Shown piece after piece: positions 34,556 through 47,500 of a stretch of DNA of 64,000 bases (the stretch's first letter is position 1; each line of letters begins with the position of its first letter). The position numbers were made by a program, and so were the translations under genes. The notes under the pieces were generated by a model that saw nothing but the letters and a program-made list of their open reading frames with translations, was not told where the DNA came from and made no database searches. The stretch is from Euptelea pleiosperma (taxonomy: Eukaryota; Streptophyta; Magnoliopsida; Ranunculales; Eupteleaceae), in the NCBI GenBank assembly GCA_035048495.1, contig CM068544.1:50803893-50867892 (forward strand), written 5' to 3'.

Positions 34556-35649
34556 TAACTCAGAATTATATTCCACCAACTTTCATCCTTGTATCGTTAT
34601 TTATGAATCTTACTTTTTAGATAATAATGGCAGTTCAATGAAACATAAGAAGGGTTGCATGGCTACCTAGAAATGTAGGCTACCCCACTTTGTCTAATTT
34701 TGTGCACTGTTTCAAGTGTAACATTGCCTGATGCCTGTCATAATATAACAGAAGAATTAGTTAAAATCCACAAGAGTTGAACTAAAATCAGATGTAACTA
34801 GCAGTTACATCGTCTTAAAATTAAGATGCAACTATTGTCATATTAGGCTTGTATAACATGATTACAGGACAATGACACTATCGTTCTTCAGGAAAAATTA
34901 ATATTCAAAACAGGTTTCATCATTATACATAATAGTAGTTTGCTTAGACAAAGAAGAGACATGAAATTGAGAGGCATAGCATGAATGACAAGAAAATATC
35001 TACTATTATAATGAGGTCCCTTTAGCCATGAGCCACAACCCTTTAGTCGTCAGCGACATCATACAGATATAAGGTAACTCTCTCGCTCTTCTTCAATTTC
35101 TTTTCTTTCATCACTAGATGTTAGTGGGGTTTGAACCATAGATAAATCTCAACAATGAACATCCTTCCCTTTGTTCTCTGTCAACTTCACGCATTGATGT
35201 TTTTCTACAAGAACATTGACAAATCTTTTTTGCAGAACTAAGACGGATGGCAGCATTAAGAAGTTAGCATTTGTACATGAATTACCCAAAACTAAACCAC
35301 TGAATGCCTGACACATGTCCAATGTCCATTATCAATTCAGCAAGAACAATATCTTAATGACTCGCCAAAAGATCAAGGATGATGGCCCAAATAATCATAT
35401 CAATGCCTAACAAAAGAAACTAAGGAAGGAAGCACTAAATGGGGGTTTAGATCCAATATCCAATAGTCCAAGTAGGTAGCAACAGTCAGATTTCAGACAA
35501 GTCAAGAACCTTCATATTCTAAACGGTAAAAGAAAGAATCAAATAGAACTCCAGGTATTGGTACGTCCCAATACCCATGCATGTGAACCAAACGTATATA
35601 CCAGAATACTGTTCTGAGATGGTCCTTACATAATTCAAAAGTTGTCAAC

Positions 35650-35733
35650 TTACTCCACAATGATATCGTGACGTGGAAGTACCACGCGAATCACTATCCT
35701 CCCGAGTTTCTCATCCATGTCTTGTATACTAAC
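35650..35733 (-). pseudogene. possible captured terminal exon inside the CACTA element
   Basis: On the - strand a TTTCAG acceptor is followed by 28 codons ending in TAA, reading VSIQDMDEKLGRIVIRVVLP at the start. The composition looks like real protein, unlike surrounding sequence. I do not recognise the family. It may be a host exon caught by the transposon or a chance frame. Confidence 0.3.
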
Positions 35734-36529
35734 CTGAAATTAGAAATAAGTAGCATTGTTAGACAATATGGCTATGGAGCTTCTTACTTTTACAGGACCA
35801 AACTAGCAAGATACAAAGGCAACAGATCAGTGTACTAATATTGGAATCACCAGCTATAAATCATCAACCTACATGGTACAAAATCATGGTAAATAATGAC
35901 AATGCAATACAAAAAGTGAAGTTTGCTTCCAATTAAAATAGAACTAGAAGCCTCACTAGAGTTATTTCCCATGCAAGGGCACCATCATCTCAAGCAACAA
36001 TAGCACGCTAAAAGCTCCGAATAGCATAAGCATCCTGCAAGAGTTGCATAGAGATATCCAAGTCAAAGTAAGGGCAAACGGAACATTTGCAAAGCATTGG
36101 TCTCATAGAGATGAATCAAAAGAACTTTTCAAAAAAAAAGGGATGATTCAAAAGAACAATTAAGTGAAATCACATAACTTAAAAAACGACTGGTAGTAAA
36201 AATAAGTCAAGAGAGCAAAAAAGAAAAGAAAAAAGGTGTCATCTTTCTAATGATGAACTATTTCTGTAAGCTTGGGTTGATATATCGTATGTTTCAATCG
36301 TTGGATTGAGGATGGACATTGAGATCGCTGGAAGCAGTTAATTATGGATGACATTATGCCAAAAGATTGCAAGTTATCCTCATTTCCAAGGAGCTTACAT
36401 GCTTAAACTGAGGAAGAGGATTACTCCATTGGAGAAGTTTTATTAGATAATCTAGACTTAATAAACTTGGAAAAAGGTCTCAGGAAAAATATTAAGACGA
36501 CAGATATGGCTTTAGAACAGTACATGCTC

Positions 36530-36690
36530 TTCTCTTGTTATGGTTGTCGATCTGCACATAATTCAGCACACATTCCCAGGCCAAAATCATTATAAACATC
36601 CCATAGGCCGTCTTTGAGCATCCCATCGACGACTGTATCACGTCCTAGTTGAGATCCCTTTCTGCTTAGCAGATATAATTAGGACGGTTT
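36530..36690 (-). pseudogene. possible captured exon inside the CACTA element
   Basis: The - strand frame reads DTVVDGMLKDGLWDVYNDFG and runs on through GMCAELCADRQ before a stop. It is compact, charged and free of low complexity, so it may descend from a host exon. There is no match I can name and no clear donor site at the end. Confidence 0.3.
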
Positions 36691-37844
36691 AGTAAAGATA
36701 TGGCACCATTGACACTATATCTTAACTAGAAAAATTTAGGCTGTTATTCTTAGACACCAAAACACAATGAGCAACTCCAGCATCATTAGATCAAACCCGC
36801 ATAATTGCGATCATGACTAAAAGCATGATTCAAAAGAGAAAATAGCAACATTGCAGAACTTGGAAACTCGTAACATTTTTTAACACATTATTCTAGTTAG
36901 CCTAACTCTCCTTTGAACCAATGTTCTGCAAACTGGATCAGATCAACTGGTCCAACCGGTAAACCAGTTCCAATACCATTGAGCATTAAACCCGGATTTT
37001 ATTAAGAAACCAATCTTAGTAGTGTAAAGCTGGTCTTATTTTAAACCATGATCTTAATCCTAAACTTACATATATATGTGTGGCAATAGGGGTAGAAATA
37101 AATGGAGTTGACCCTGAATGTGATTGAAATTGGCATTGCTATATAGTCAAACAGATAGAACAAAAAACGCATAAATTGGTTTAAAATGTACTGAAACATG
37201 CTTATGGAGGGGTTCCAAGCCCATGATGAAAAAAGAACTCGAATCAAATAGCTAGAAATTACCAACCAAGCTGATTATTGGTGTGCAAGTCCACCAAGGT
37301 GTGAACCATACATTCATGGAGTCATAATTAGACAGGAGGCACTATAGTTTTACCACCATTCTATAAATGTGTAGACATATTAGACAAGTATAAGGTAATG
37401 TGCTATAAAAAAAAAGCATGTACATCTTACTCGTGAAAAGCACAATATGAGACCATCTTAATAACTTGTCTACCACTTTTAACCAAACAAAGCAACTGCA
37501 AGTCATATAGTATTAATAGATTGCAATCACAGAATAAGAAATAACACAACAAAGCATAATAAGAATTTGGAGGAATTTGTCTTCCATTTTTTAACCAAGT
37601 AGGGCAGCTGCATAGCAAGAATTGACCTTTCAGTATCCTCAACCAACATTATATATAGTCCTACCTGTATGTAGGAGCTATAGCAAAGATGTTGCTCAGA
37701 AAAGCTGATCAACTGCCACATAAGGAAAAACATAACCAATATTATTTCTTGATGTTGCAACATCATTGGTGATGAGGAAATCATTAGAGGTGGTGAAGGA
37801 AAATACTAGAAGTGGATCGTTAACATTCAGATTAGATTGCATTT

Positions 37845-38185
37845 CAGATTGCAATCAGAAACGGTTAGCATTATGATTGCAAAGAGATTGGGTTGCATTT
37901 CAGATTGATTGAGTTATGCGTGTTCTAACCATAATGATTTTGTTTGCAATCTGAACACGCATTGGGTTGCAATCTGAACACGCGTGACTAAAATCAAATC
38001 AATCTGATATGCGACCCAATCTGTTTGCAATTTGAAGACTCGTAAAATTTGATTTTGATTGATCACATAACTCTAATGCAATTTGAACATGCATTGGGTG
38101 TTCACATTGGGTCGCAATCTGAACACACATTGGGTTGCATTTTGAATTGATTTAAAATTATTGATTTGAGTCGATTAGAAACCCA
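37845..38185. repeat. imperfect short repeats inside the CACTA element
   Basis: Words such as ATTGGGTTGCAATCTGAACA and CAGATTGCAATCAGAAA recur many times in both orientations at irregular spacing. Confidence 0.6.
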
Positions 38186-41100
38186 ATCTGAAATGCAATC
38201 AGAAATGGTTAGAACCACTAATAAGCTGTAGATAAATATCAGGGTTCAACAGTTAGAACCACTGATAAAAAAGCTACAGATAACTAAACGGTTATAACCA
38301 CTGAACTTCTCAGAAACGATCACTAAGCTTGAACAAAACCTCAACCTCACTCACAGATCCACATCAAAAACCCAGCAATGCTTACAAAAAATCCATATCT
38401 CAAAAACCCAGACATGCTTACAAAAAACCCATATGATTTCAAAGAAAACCTTTAGATTGCAAACAATAAAAACCCAACACATTGCATTTCAGATTGCAAA
38501 CTACTAGAAAATCAGATAATTTAATATAACACATAACACAAATTATCAAAATCATTACAAACAACTCAAAAATCAGATTGCATACCTGAAACCAGCAAAA
38601 TCACTACACATAATGCCAAAATCAGATGGCTAGAAAACCCCCAACCATTTCAGATTGCATAAAACTCAAAAATAAGATAATTTGCATACTTCAACTTCGG
38701 AGTGGTGTCACCTGGCACTGAATCACCAAAATCACTACACATGTATAACACATCAAAATCATTACAGACAACTCAAAAATCAAATTGCATATGAACTAAA
38801 ACCACCAAAATCAGACGGTTAGAAAACCCCCAACCGAAACCCCCAACATAGGAGAGACAGGTGGTTTTGTGAGAGAGTAAAAACCACCAATACGAGAGAG
38901 AGAGTGACAGAGCTTGGGTTCTACCCCTCTTTGGTTCAAACCGCATTTCAAATAACCCCACAAATCCCAGTTGCATGACAGAGCAGATGTATGTTAGCTG
39001 ATGTGGTTTGTGGGGTTATTTGAACCAGAGAAATAGATGATATGTAGGGTTGCTGGTGCGAAAACGAAAATGGCGCTTCTTCTTCTTCTAATGACAGAGC
39101 TTGCTTTTTGCAGGTGCAAAAATCAAAATGGTGACCCCCTTCTCTTCTTCTGCGACCCCAGAGGAGCTTCTTTGCTATGACAATAGAGAGGAGTGGTTCA
39201 GAGGACTGCTTTGACGACAGAGAGGAATGGTTAGGTGGCCGAAAAAAATAGCGCCAAACAACTATTAGAACAAACATATCACATCTGGCAGTGTAGTGGA
39301 TCTCAGCCATTACGGTGCTCTTTGTTATATAGATCTACGGTGCACGGCGGGGCAACGACAACTGCAAGGCGAGGCGAGGCGAGGCGGGGTTGCGGCGACG
39401 GCGTCGGGCGACGAGGAGGGGCGAGGGGTGACGGAGGAGAGGGAGAAGGGGTTTCGGGCAACAAAGAAAGTTTGGGGGAAAAAAGTCGAAATCTTTTTTT
39501 TTTAGTATCCTCACTTTTACTGGCGGCCATCTAATGACCGCCGCTATAGGTGGATATTAGCCGCGGTCGAATATCTGACCGCTGCTAATTGCACACCTAT
39601 AGCGACGGCCAGAGAAAAAACGGCTGCTATATGTACTATTAGCGGCGGCCAGTATTTGGCCGCCGGTAAAAGTGGCCGCTGTAAGTGATTTTCTTCCCTC
39701 CATTTTTTCCCTCCAAGCCTTTAGCGGCGGTTTAACCACTGGCTGTCGCTAAAACCATCAATAGCGGCAGTTTTTTACTGGCCGCCGCTAAAACTCCGCC
39801 GCTAAAAATCAATTTTCTTGTAGTGGTCGTTTCTTGTCTTGATTGCAGTCACTCTTGTTTCCTTCTTGTTTCTGTTTAAATTTTTTACGAGGGGTCCTAG
39901 GACGAAAAATCTCCCCAATGGGTCTCTGGGTCTTCCAGTAATCGGGGAATCGTTGAGCTTCCTTCGAGCCCAGAGGGAAGATCGTGGTGAGGACTGGATA
40001 TATGAGAGGGTGTCCAAACATGGTCCAGTGTTTAAGACCTCTCTAATGGGTTCCCCTACTGTGGTTATCACTGGTCAGGCAGGTAACAAGTTCATACTTG
40101 GCTCGAATGATGAAGTCATTGTTTCAAAGCAACCCTCGACAGTCTCAGCAATTGCCGGAAAATACACCATCTTTGAACTCACAAGAGATAGGTGAGGTCC
40201 TATATACTTCAATCACCATGACATACAAGCAGGGGCGGAGCCAAGATGGGGCCAGGGGGGCACGTTCCGACGTCCCACCACCTGCTTTTTCCTCTTTCCG
40301 ATCCGCCGACAAGTCGGTCGTTCATGTCCTACCAAATGGTCAAGTATAATGTACCCCATCATGGCTGTAAAACAGTTTAGCCATGGTCTAAAAACCAGAC
40401 CGGTCATTGAATTGGAGAAGTGGCTGAACACTGGATCAACCCGGTCATATGAAATCATTGATAAATTCATTTTAAATAGGGTATTTTAGCAAACACCCCC
40501 TTGAAATTGGAAAGTATTTTTTAGTACCCCTTATACTTTCGAACTTTAGGATTACTCCCCTTGACCTAGTTTAACGGTGGTTGACTTATGTTGAAACGGA
40601 CTTGAATCACACCCCGTTAGCATTGTACTTGCAGTATTATAGTCCTTTCATGTGTGCATTAACAAGCGCATGATGCATGTCACATTTTAACGTTAGTCAA
40701 ATGATGATTAAACTGGGTCAAGGGGAGGGGGGGAAGGGAAGGTAATCAAAAATATAGGGGGTATAGCGGTTCACCTATTACCAATTAATTGAACCGGCCC
40801 ATTCAGTTGAAGGATCCTAATTTGTGTGTGTATAGGTACAAGCTCGTTAAGACGGCAATCGTGAGCTTTTTAAAACCAGAAAGCCTTCAAGATTACATAA
40901 GACATATGGACGACTTGATTAAGACCCAGTTAGAAAGAGAAACCAAAGATAAGGAGATAATTAAGGCCGTGCCTTTTATGAAGAAACTCGCGTTTAACGT
41001 TGCATGCACTATACTATTTGGGATACACGACGAGCCTACAAAAGAGGATTTGCTTCAGGATTTCACCATAGCCTTCAAAGCGGTTTGGTCTCTCCCTGTG

Positions 41101-42349
41101 AATTTTCCTGGAACAATCTTCCGAAAGGGTTTGCAAGCACGAGCAAGGATAATTGATCGGATATTGCCGATCATGAGGAAGAGAAAGGAGGATCTGTTGA
41201 AGGGGACTCTGAGCCCCAGAAGCGATGTGATATCATGCCTGATGTCACTGAGAGAAGAGAATCAAGAGCCCATTACCGAACAAGAGATTATCGATAATTT
41301 CATCGGACTAATGATTGGTAGTCATGATACATCCGCGATTCTCTTGAGCTTGATGATCTGGAAATTGGCTAGAGATCCCAACATCTACGCGAGAGTTCGA
41401 GAAGGTAACAAATTTCACCCTAGTCCTCGTTATAGTTAGCAAATCATGAAGCGGCAAAACTTCAATTCGCCCATTAGAAAATGACAGTTTAAAATGATTT
41501 GGGTTATAAAAAAATGACGGAGTCAAAAAAGTGATTTGAAAACATCGCGATTTGAGACGTTTTTACAAAAAGATGAGATTTTTAATTTTTTTTTCTTCAA
41601 AAAGTCGGGTTTTAAACAGAGATTTGCTAACTATGGTCCTCCTAAAATTAGTCTCCATTTTTGTTGTTTTAGAGCAAATAGTGATTCTAAGTGAGAGACA
41701 AGGAGGAGAAGGAAAGCTTTCATGGAGCGAAATACAAAAGATGAAATACACATGGAGGGTTGCACAAGAGTTGATGAGGATCATTCCTCCTGTATTTGGT
41801 GGCTTTAGAAAAGCAGTTAAAGACACTAGCTTTGGAGGCTATGACATTCCCAAGGGATGGCAGGTATATTTTTATCTGAGTGTTGGCCTGTTTATCTCAT
41901 GGCCATCATCTCAATTATTTGGAGTCAAAAACACTGATTATGAAAATCCATGCATGCACGTCACATTTTACTTTTGTGTTAATGTTGAGAATTACATGGA
42001 TTTTCAGGTGTTTTGGGCGTCATGTGGAACCCATATGAACAAGGACATCTTCAACGATCCTACTGAATTCAACCCATCTCGTTTTGAGAATCCATCGAAG
42101 CCGATTCCACCCTATGCTTACGTTCCTTTCGGAGGAGGGCCTCACATGTGCATAGGAAATGAATTCGCCAGGGTTGAAACTCTAACTGTGATCCATCACT
42201 TGGTGACAAAGTTCGAGTGGTCCCAGTTGCATCCAGAGGAAAAGATCACACGTCAACCAATGCCATATCCATCCATGGGTCTTCCAATCAAGCTCAAACC
42301 AAGGAATCCATCATAGAATACTTGATTTACGGCCTTCCTATGCTTGTGT

Positions 42350-42600
42350 AGCAGTTCTATTGCATTCGCGTTCATTGTATCTCTCTTGATATTATATATA
42401 GATGTGTGTTCTTCTTCCTGATCATAATTTCTCATTTGAAATATTTTAGAAACTTGTACAGAATTAGTTAGGACACATGATATTGCGGGTTTATCTAATC
42501 CTAGTAGATAGTGCAAATTATCTAAGTCCACATGGACCACACCATAAAACAACACATGGCGACGAATTTTCTACGACCACATGTCGCCACCCACCCCCTT
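42350..42600. other. 3' flank of P450 copy C
   Basis: This shares blocks (GATGTGTGTTCTTCTTCCTG, AAACTTGTAC) with the 3' flanks of copies D and E and probably includes the 3' UTR. No other gene is seen. Confidence 0.5.
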
Positions 42601-42604
42601 CACA

Positions 42605-42844
42605 AAAAATAAAAAACTCACCCCCCCCCCCCACATAACAACCGTTATTTTCTGGAAAAAAATGACCTTTTTTCCGTTATATTCCGTATTTTTTCTGTTA
42701 TTTTTCATTTTTGAAATTCAAAATTTGAATTTCAGCTCCCTTTTTTTCTCGTTATTTTCTCTTTTTTTTTCCATTTTTGCCCCTGAACATTTTTTCGTTG
42801 TAACGGAAAAAACAGTAACGCCCCCAGATCCCTTTTAAACCTTG
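42605..42844. mobile_element. palindromic MITE family A, truncated copy 5
   Basis: The right end CCTTTTAAACCTTG is intact and the interior has the usual CCGTTAT words. The left end is replaced by a run of C residues near 42620. Confidence 0.5.
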
Positions 42845-42847
42845 GTT

Positions 42848-43068
42848 TAGCCCACCCCTTGGTGGATATGCACACCCCAAATCACTCTGATATGCAATCT
42901 CTAGCCATTATATTTTATTACTTTTAAGACGTAATTCCAGTCGTTCGATTCAAAAGAATTTGGGTGCTAAATCCAATGGCTAAAACTCATCAAACAGGTC
43001 GATTTTGGGTATGAGAGTCTACCAAGGGGAGGACTAAACATCCATGCGGTCAGTGGACCCATCTGCCC
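42848..43068. mobile_element. MITE family C, fragment
   Basis: The text CACCCCTTGGTGGATATGCACACC and its inverted partner TACCAAGGGGAGGACTAAACA match the family interior. It is bounded by a family A element on the left and a family B element on the right. Confidence 0.45.
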
Positions 43069-43077
43069 CACTTTGAC

Positions 43078-43459
43078 GAGTAAACCTTCGATGACACCTG
43101 CCGCTGACTGCAGCCAATATGAGCAACGTGGTGCATTCTTAAGAGGACACTGACCGTATGGATTTTTGGCCAATCACTAGGTGAACCTACAAACCAAAAA
43201 TCTGCCTGATTAGTGATTTAAAACCTTTTGATCTTTGTACCGAAATAATGCTCAAATTCCTACTATTAAAGTCAACCAATGAAAAATAACTTCAATCCAA
43301 TGCTTAGAAATAAGCAATCAAGTTTATTTTGTAGGTCCACCTAGTGATTGGCCAAACATCCATACGGCTAGTGTACGTCCTCTTAAGAATGTGCCACGTG
43401 GCTCATATTGGCTGCAGTCAACTGCAACGCTGACTGCAGGTGTCATCGAAATTTTACTC
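43078..43459. mobile_element. MULE-type MITE (family B), copy 10, type copy
   Basis: A complete 382-bp element with ends GAGTAAACCTTCGATGACACC and its inverse. CACTTTGAC is repeated exactly on each side (43069-43077 and 43460-43468), a perfect 9-bp target duplication that fixes the family as Mutator-like. CACGTG is intact in the right arm; the left arm has AACGTG. Confidence 0.9.
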
Positions 43460-43576
43460 CACTTTGACGGTCCGCTTGCCGCCTTGCCCCTCTTGGAACA
43501 AAATCCTGGTTCCGCCACTTGGTCAGGAAAAGTCCTCTTTTTGGCATAAAGCTCAAACCCCAGAATCCAACATAGA

Positions 43577-43755
43577 CGAGTAAAACTTCTATCGCAAGAA
43601 ATTGTAAATCACACAATCACAAGCCAATGAGTTCTCGGCACGTACACAAGTGCTTTTGCAACGTACCATGTGCTTTTACTTTGAGGTGTACGGGCCGAGA
43701 ACTCATTGGCTGTGATTGTGTGATTTGCAACTTTGTTGTGACAGAAGTTTTTGCC
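43577..43755. mobile_element. MITE family G, copy 1
   Basis: GAGTAAAACTTCTATCGCAAG on the left and GTTGTGACAGAAGTTTTT on the right. The arms include AATGAGTTCTCGGC and its inverse GCCGAGAACTCATT. No target duplication found here. Confidence 0.7.
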
Positions 43756-44515
43756 ATGACCTTTTGCTTGTATAACGTTCTGAATTGCTTTTCTTATGAT
43801 GATCATAGATGGGCTTTTTATCTACGTGTCAGTAACAAGATCATTCTGGTTTTTGGTGACTTAAGACGAGGGCTGCATGGGCTGAAAGCAGTCAGCCTGA
43901 GCCTGGTCTGAGGTTCAAGGAAATAAGCCCATCCTTAGAGCAGGAAGTGGATTGGGTCTGGCCATGCATTATGCTTGTTTTAGGCCTAAGCTTATTACTT
44001 CCTAATTAAAGACTTAGCTCTCCAGAGCTCGAGAGCACCCAGTTTGATACACCACCTCCATATGCCAATCTTTCGAGGCCTCTGACCCCACGAATACTTC
44101 GACCGTGTAATCATCTTCTTGGATTAGGCGAGGACTTCCAAACATGGAATCTCAGGATATCGGAAAGATCAAAGATGTGGTTTTGTCTCTCATCCATTGG
44201 ATTATTATGATTAATAATCTGATGACTTGTCTTTTCTGTTCAATGGTATCGAAAACGTCAGTGATAATAGCTCCTTCATCACATAGTATTTCACTAAATT
44301 ATAACCTTCTACACCATAACATCTTCCATATTGACATTAGTAAAATTAAAAAATTGCCCTTGATCAAGACCCATCAAGCCAATCAGTCCCTCACACGTAC
44401 TTCAAATTTTTTTGGCTTTTTCTTAGGCCAGCCATGCTTGAATAAACCACAACCATATTTATATGTGGCTTGCGAAAGTGAGAAAAATTTCAAGTTTTTC
44501 ATTTCAACAAGAACA

Positions 44516-44523
44516 TATAAAAA
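44516..44523 (+). promoter_or_regulatory. TATA box of P450 copy D
   Basis: TATAAAAA lies 71-78 bp before the ATG at 44594, leaving a leader of about 40 bp. The same box is in copy E at the same distance. Confidence 0.65.
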
Positions 44524-44593
44524 CTACTCATACCATGCTTGAAAAGCATGAAAGATCAAAATCATCTTAGGGATTTCAGGATCGTCATTAGAG

Positions 44594-47500
44594 ATGTCGA
44601 TTCTTGTCTTGATTGCAGTCACTCTTGTTTCGGCCTTGTTTCTGTTTAATTTTCTGAGGAGGGGTCCTGGAACGAAAAATCTCCCCAATGGGTCTCTGGG
44701 TCTTCCAGTAATCGGGGAATCGTTGAGCTTCCTTCGAGCCCAGAGGGAAGACCGTGGTGACGACTGGATATATGAGAGGGTATCCAAACATGGTCCAGTG
44801 TTTAAGACCTCTCTAATGGGTTCCCCTACTGTGGTTATCACTGGTCAGGCAGGTAACAAGTTCATACTTGGCTCGAATGATGAAGTTCTTGTTTCAAAGC
44901 AACCCACGACAATCTCAGCGATTGCCGGAAAATACAACATCTTTGAACTCACAGGAGACAGGTGACGTATAATGTTTCCAATTTTTTAACTTCTTATTTT
45001 AAAGTTGGCTCAGGATCGGGAAACACCGATTTTTGACATCCATTTTGGTCGTACCCACATAAAAGATGAATCAATGGCTGATTTTTGGTGAGGATGATCT
45101 CTATGGTGAGGAGATCATCCTCACAAAAAATCAAATCATTCCGATACTCATAGACTGGTTTAGAAGCTGATGAATTATATATGGACCGTCGATTTTTACC
45201 CTGTAACTTCAAAACCACATTTGATGGGGTTAGAAATTTCAGAATGGGCTATTTTTTGTTGGGGTGATCTATATGGTGAGGAGATCATCCTCACCAAAAA
45301 TCAGCCATTAATTCATCTTCTACGTGGGTACGCCAAAATGGGTGTCAAGTATTAATTAAGTTAACTAGTTGATTAATAAGGTCCTATATACTTCAATTAC
45401 CATGACATACTTGAACATGCCACTGAACCTGGGATGGAAACCCGCCTTCACCCACTGACTACTAACCCTCTTGCCTACCAAAGGCTGTTCTAGTGTAATG
45501 ACGGTCATGTCCCATCATGACTGTAAACAGTTTCGCCATGGTCTAAAAACAAAACCAGTCATTTTAAATAAGAAGGATGGGTTTAAATGGTTAACTGCAC
45601 AGGATACATTAAGAGTAAAGTGGTTGTCAGTATTGTATGAGAGCAGGAGGTAGTAGGTTGCGGGTTCGAGTCTCGGCAAAGTGCTGATGGGGCATGCCAA
45701 AATGGCTGTGTAGCCATCACTTCGCCTCTGTTAGACCTGTGGACCCTTTGGTAGTTACGTCTCCCTAAGCTTTTAGAGTAAAAATTGATTTTCAACAAAG
45801 ATTAATAACGGGTTTTTAATATAATTACTGGTTGTTGTTCACTATACAGGGAACAGTTTTGGGACCGGTTCACCTATTACCAATTAATTAATTGAACCGG
45901 CCTATTCAGTTGAATGTTGATTTTGGATCGTTTATCTTTCCTAATTTCTGTACGTATAGGTACAAGCTCGTTAAGGGGGCAATGGTGAGCTTCTTAAAAC
46001 CAGAAAGCCTTCAAGACTACATAAGACATATGGATGACTTGATTAAGATCCAGTTAGAAAGAGAAACCAAAGACAAGGAGATAATTATGGCCGTGACTTT
46101 AATGAAGAAACTCACGTTTAACGTTGCATGCACTATACTATTTGGGATACATGACGAGTCTGCTAAAGAGCCTTTGTTTAACGATTTCACCATAGCCTTC
46201 AAAGCCGTTTGGTCTCTCCCTGTCAATTTTCCTGGAACAATCTTCCGAGAGGGTCTGCAAGCACGAGCAAGGATAATTGATCGGATGTTGCCGATCATGA
46301 GGAAGAGAAAGGAGGAACTCTTGAAAGGGACTTTGAGCCCTAGATGCGATGTCATGTCTTGCCTGTTGTCACTGAGAGAAGAGAATCAAGTGCCCATTAC
46401 CGAAGAAGAGATTATTGATAATTTCATCACGCTAATGATTGCTAGTCACGATACATCGGCGATTCTCTTGAGCTTGATAATTTGGAAGTTGGCTAGAGAT
46501 CCCACTATCTACGCGAATGTTCGAGAAGGTAACAAATTTCACCCTAGTCCTCCTCATAGTTAGCAAATCATGAAAATTTCATTCTAGTCCTCATAAGCGA
46601 AACTGCTGCCAGTTTAAAACGATTTGAGTTTTAAAAAAATGGATTAAATAAAAGTGATCAAAAAGAGGAGAATGCCAAAAGATCCAAAGACTCCAAATGC
46701 ATAGGAATTTGTTAATCTTTTCTAAAAAAAATCTTTTAATATAAAAATAGGTGACATATTTAAAAAAAATATTCTTGAATTTATAAACCAAGAATGATTT
46801 TTCTTCATGATATTTTTTGAAAAATTTAAAATTACGGGGTTGTTTCAGATTATTGAATATCATTTTTTTTTCTTCCTGATATTTGAAAACACTATGATTT
46901 GAGACGTTTTTGCAAAAGATGAGGTTTTTAATTTTTTTTAAAAAAAGTCGGGTTTTAAACGGAGATTTGCTTACTATGGTCCTACGACAAGTAAATATTT
47001 TCTTAACATCTAAATTCTAAAATTAGTATATATTTTTGTTATTTTAGAGCAAATGGTGATTCTAAGTGAGAGACAAGGAGGAGAAGGAAAGCTTTCATGG
47101 AGCGAAATACAAAAGATGAAATACACATGGAGAGTTGCACAAGAGTTGATGAGGATCTTGCCTCCTGTATTTGGTAGCTTTAGAAAAGCAGTTAATGACA
47201 CTAGCTTTGGAGGCTATGACATTCCTAAGGGATGGCAGGTATTTACATATCTCAATTATTTGGGGTCAGCAAAATTAATCATGTTTCACAATTCAGTTCA
47301 ATTTGGGATGCTTTATACATGAATTGGGTTCGAGTCGGATCAGTGATGATCCATACCCGATCTGATAAGAAAATATGCCGACCCAGATCCGATACAATAA
47401 GAGATCAGATCACATAATTGTGATCCACAATTTGGCATAAGTTTTCTCCCAACAAAACTGCCTAATGTAACCGTCCTCTGTCGAGGGCTGTCAATGGATC

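Larger units (their letters stand above)
31918..39825. mobile_element. non-autonomous CACTA (En/Spm-type) transposon, 7.9 kb
   Basis: It begins CACTACAGGAAAA and ends TTTTCTTGTAGTG, the inverted termini of plant CACTA elements. GTC is present on both sides (31915-31917 and 39826-39828), the 3-bp duplication expected. Both ends are filled with sub-terminal GCGGCGG/CCGCCGC words in both orientations (31918-32480 and 39520-39825), as transposase-binding arrays are. No frame longer than about 120 codons exists inside and no TNP2-like transposase is seen, so mobility would need help in trans. The interior holds a tandem array of about 178-bp units (32770-34395), possible captured exons on the - strand, and GC-rich sequence near 39340-39440. 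Confidence 0.93.
31913..42316 (+). pseudogene. cytochrome P450, CYP716-like (copy C), split by a CACTA transposon
   Basis: The start codon and the first two bases of codon 2 are at 31913-31917. The rest of exon 1 resumes at 39829-40191 after a 7.9-kb CACTA element and one copy of its 3-bp duplication. The other exons are 40836-41404, 41673-41863 and 42008-42316. Exon lengths (368 in total, 569, 191, 309) equal those of copy B, with no other frame break, so the lesion is the insertion alone. Motifs are kept: ELMR and FGGGPHMCIG; the I-helix reads GSHDTS and the PERF-type motif FNPSRF. Introns 2 and 3 are short (268 and 144 bp); intron 3 is in frame without a stop. As assembled it cannot make the membrane anchor unless the element is spliced out or excised, so it is called disrupted. 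The insertion looks recent. Confidence 0.93.

Noticed and set aside
39235..39534. Gly/Arg-rich frames in GC-rich DNA near the end of the CACTA element
   Set aside because: The codons come from GGCGA-type simple sequence open in several frames.
45640..45690. Possible tRNA gene
   Set aside because: A B-box-like word is present but I cannot fold a cloverleaf or find an A box at the right distance; a SINE-like fragment is more likely.
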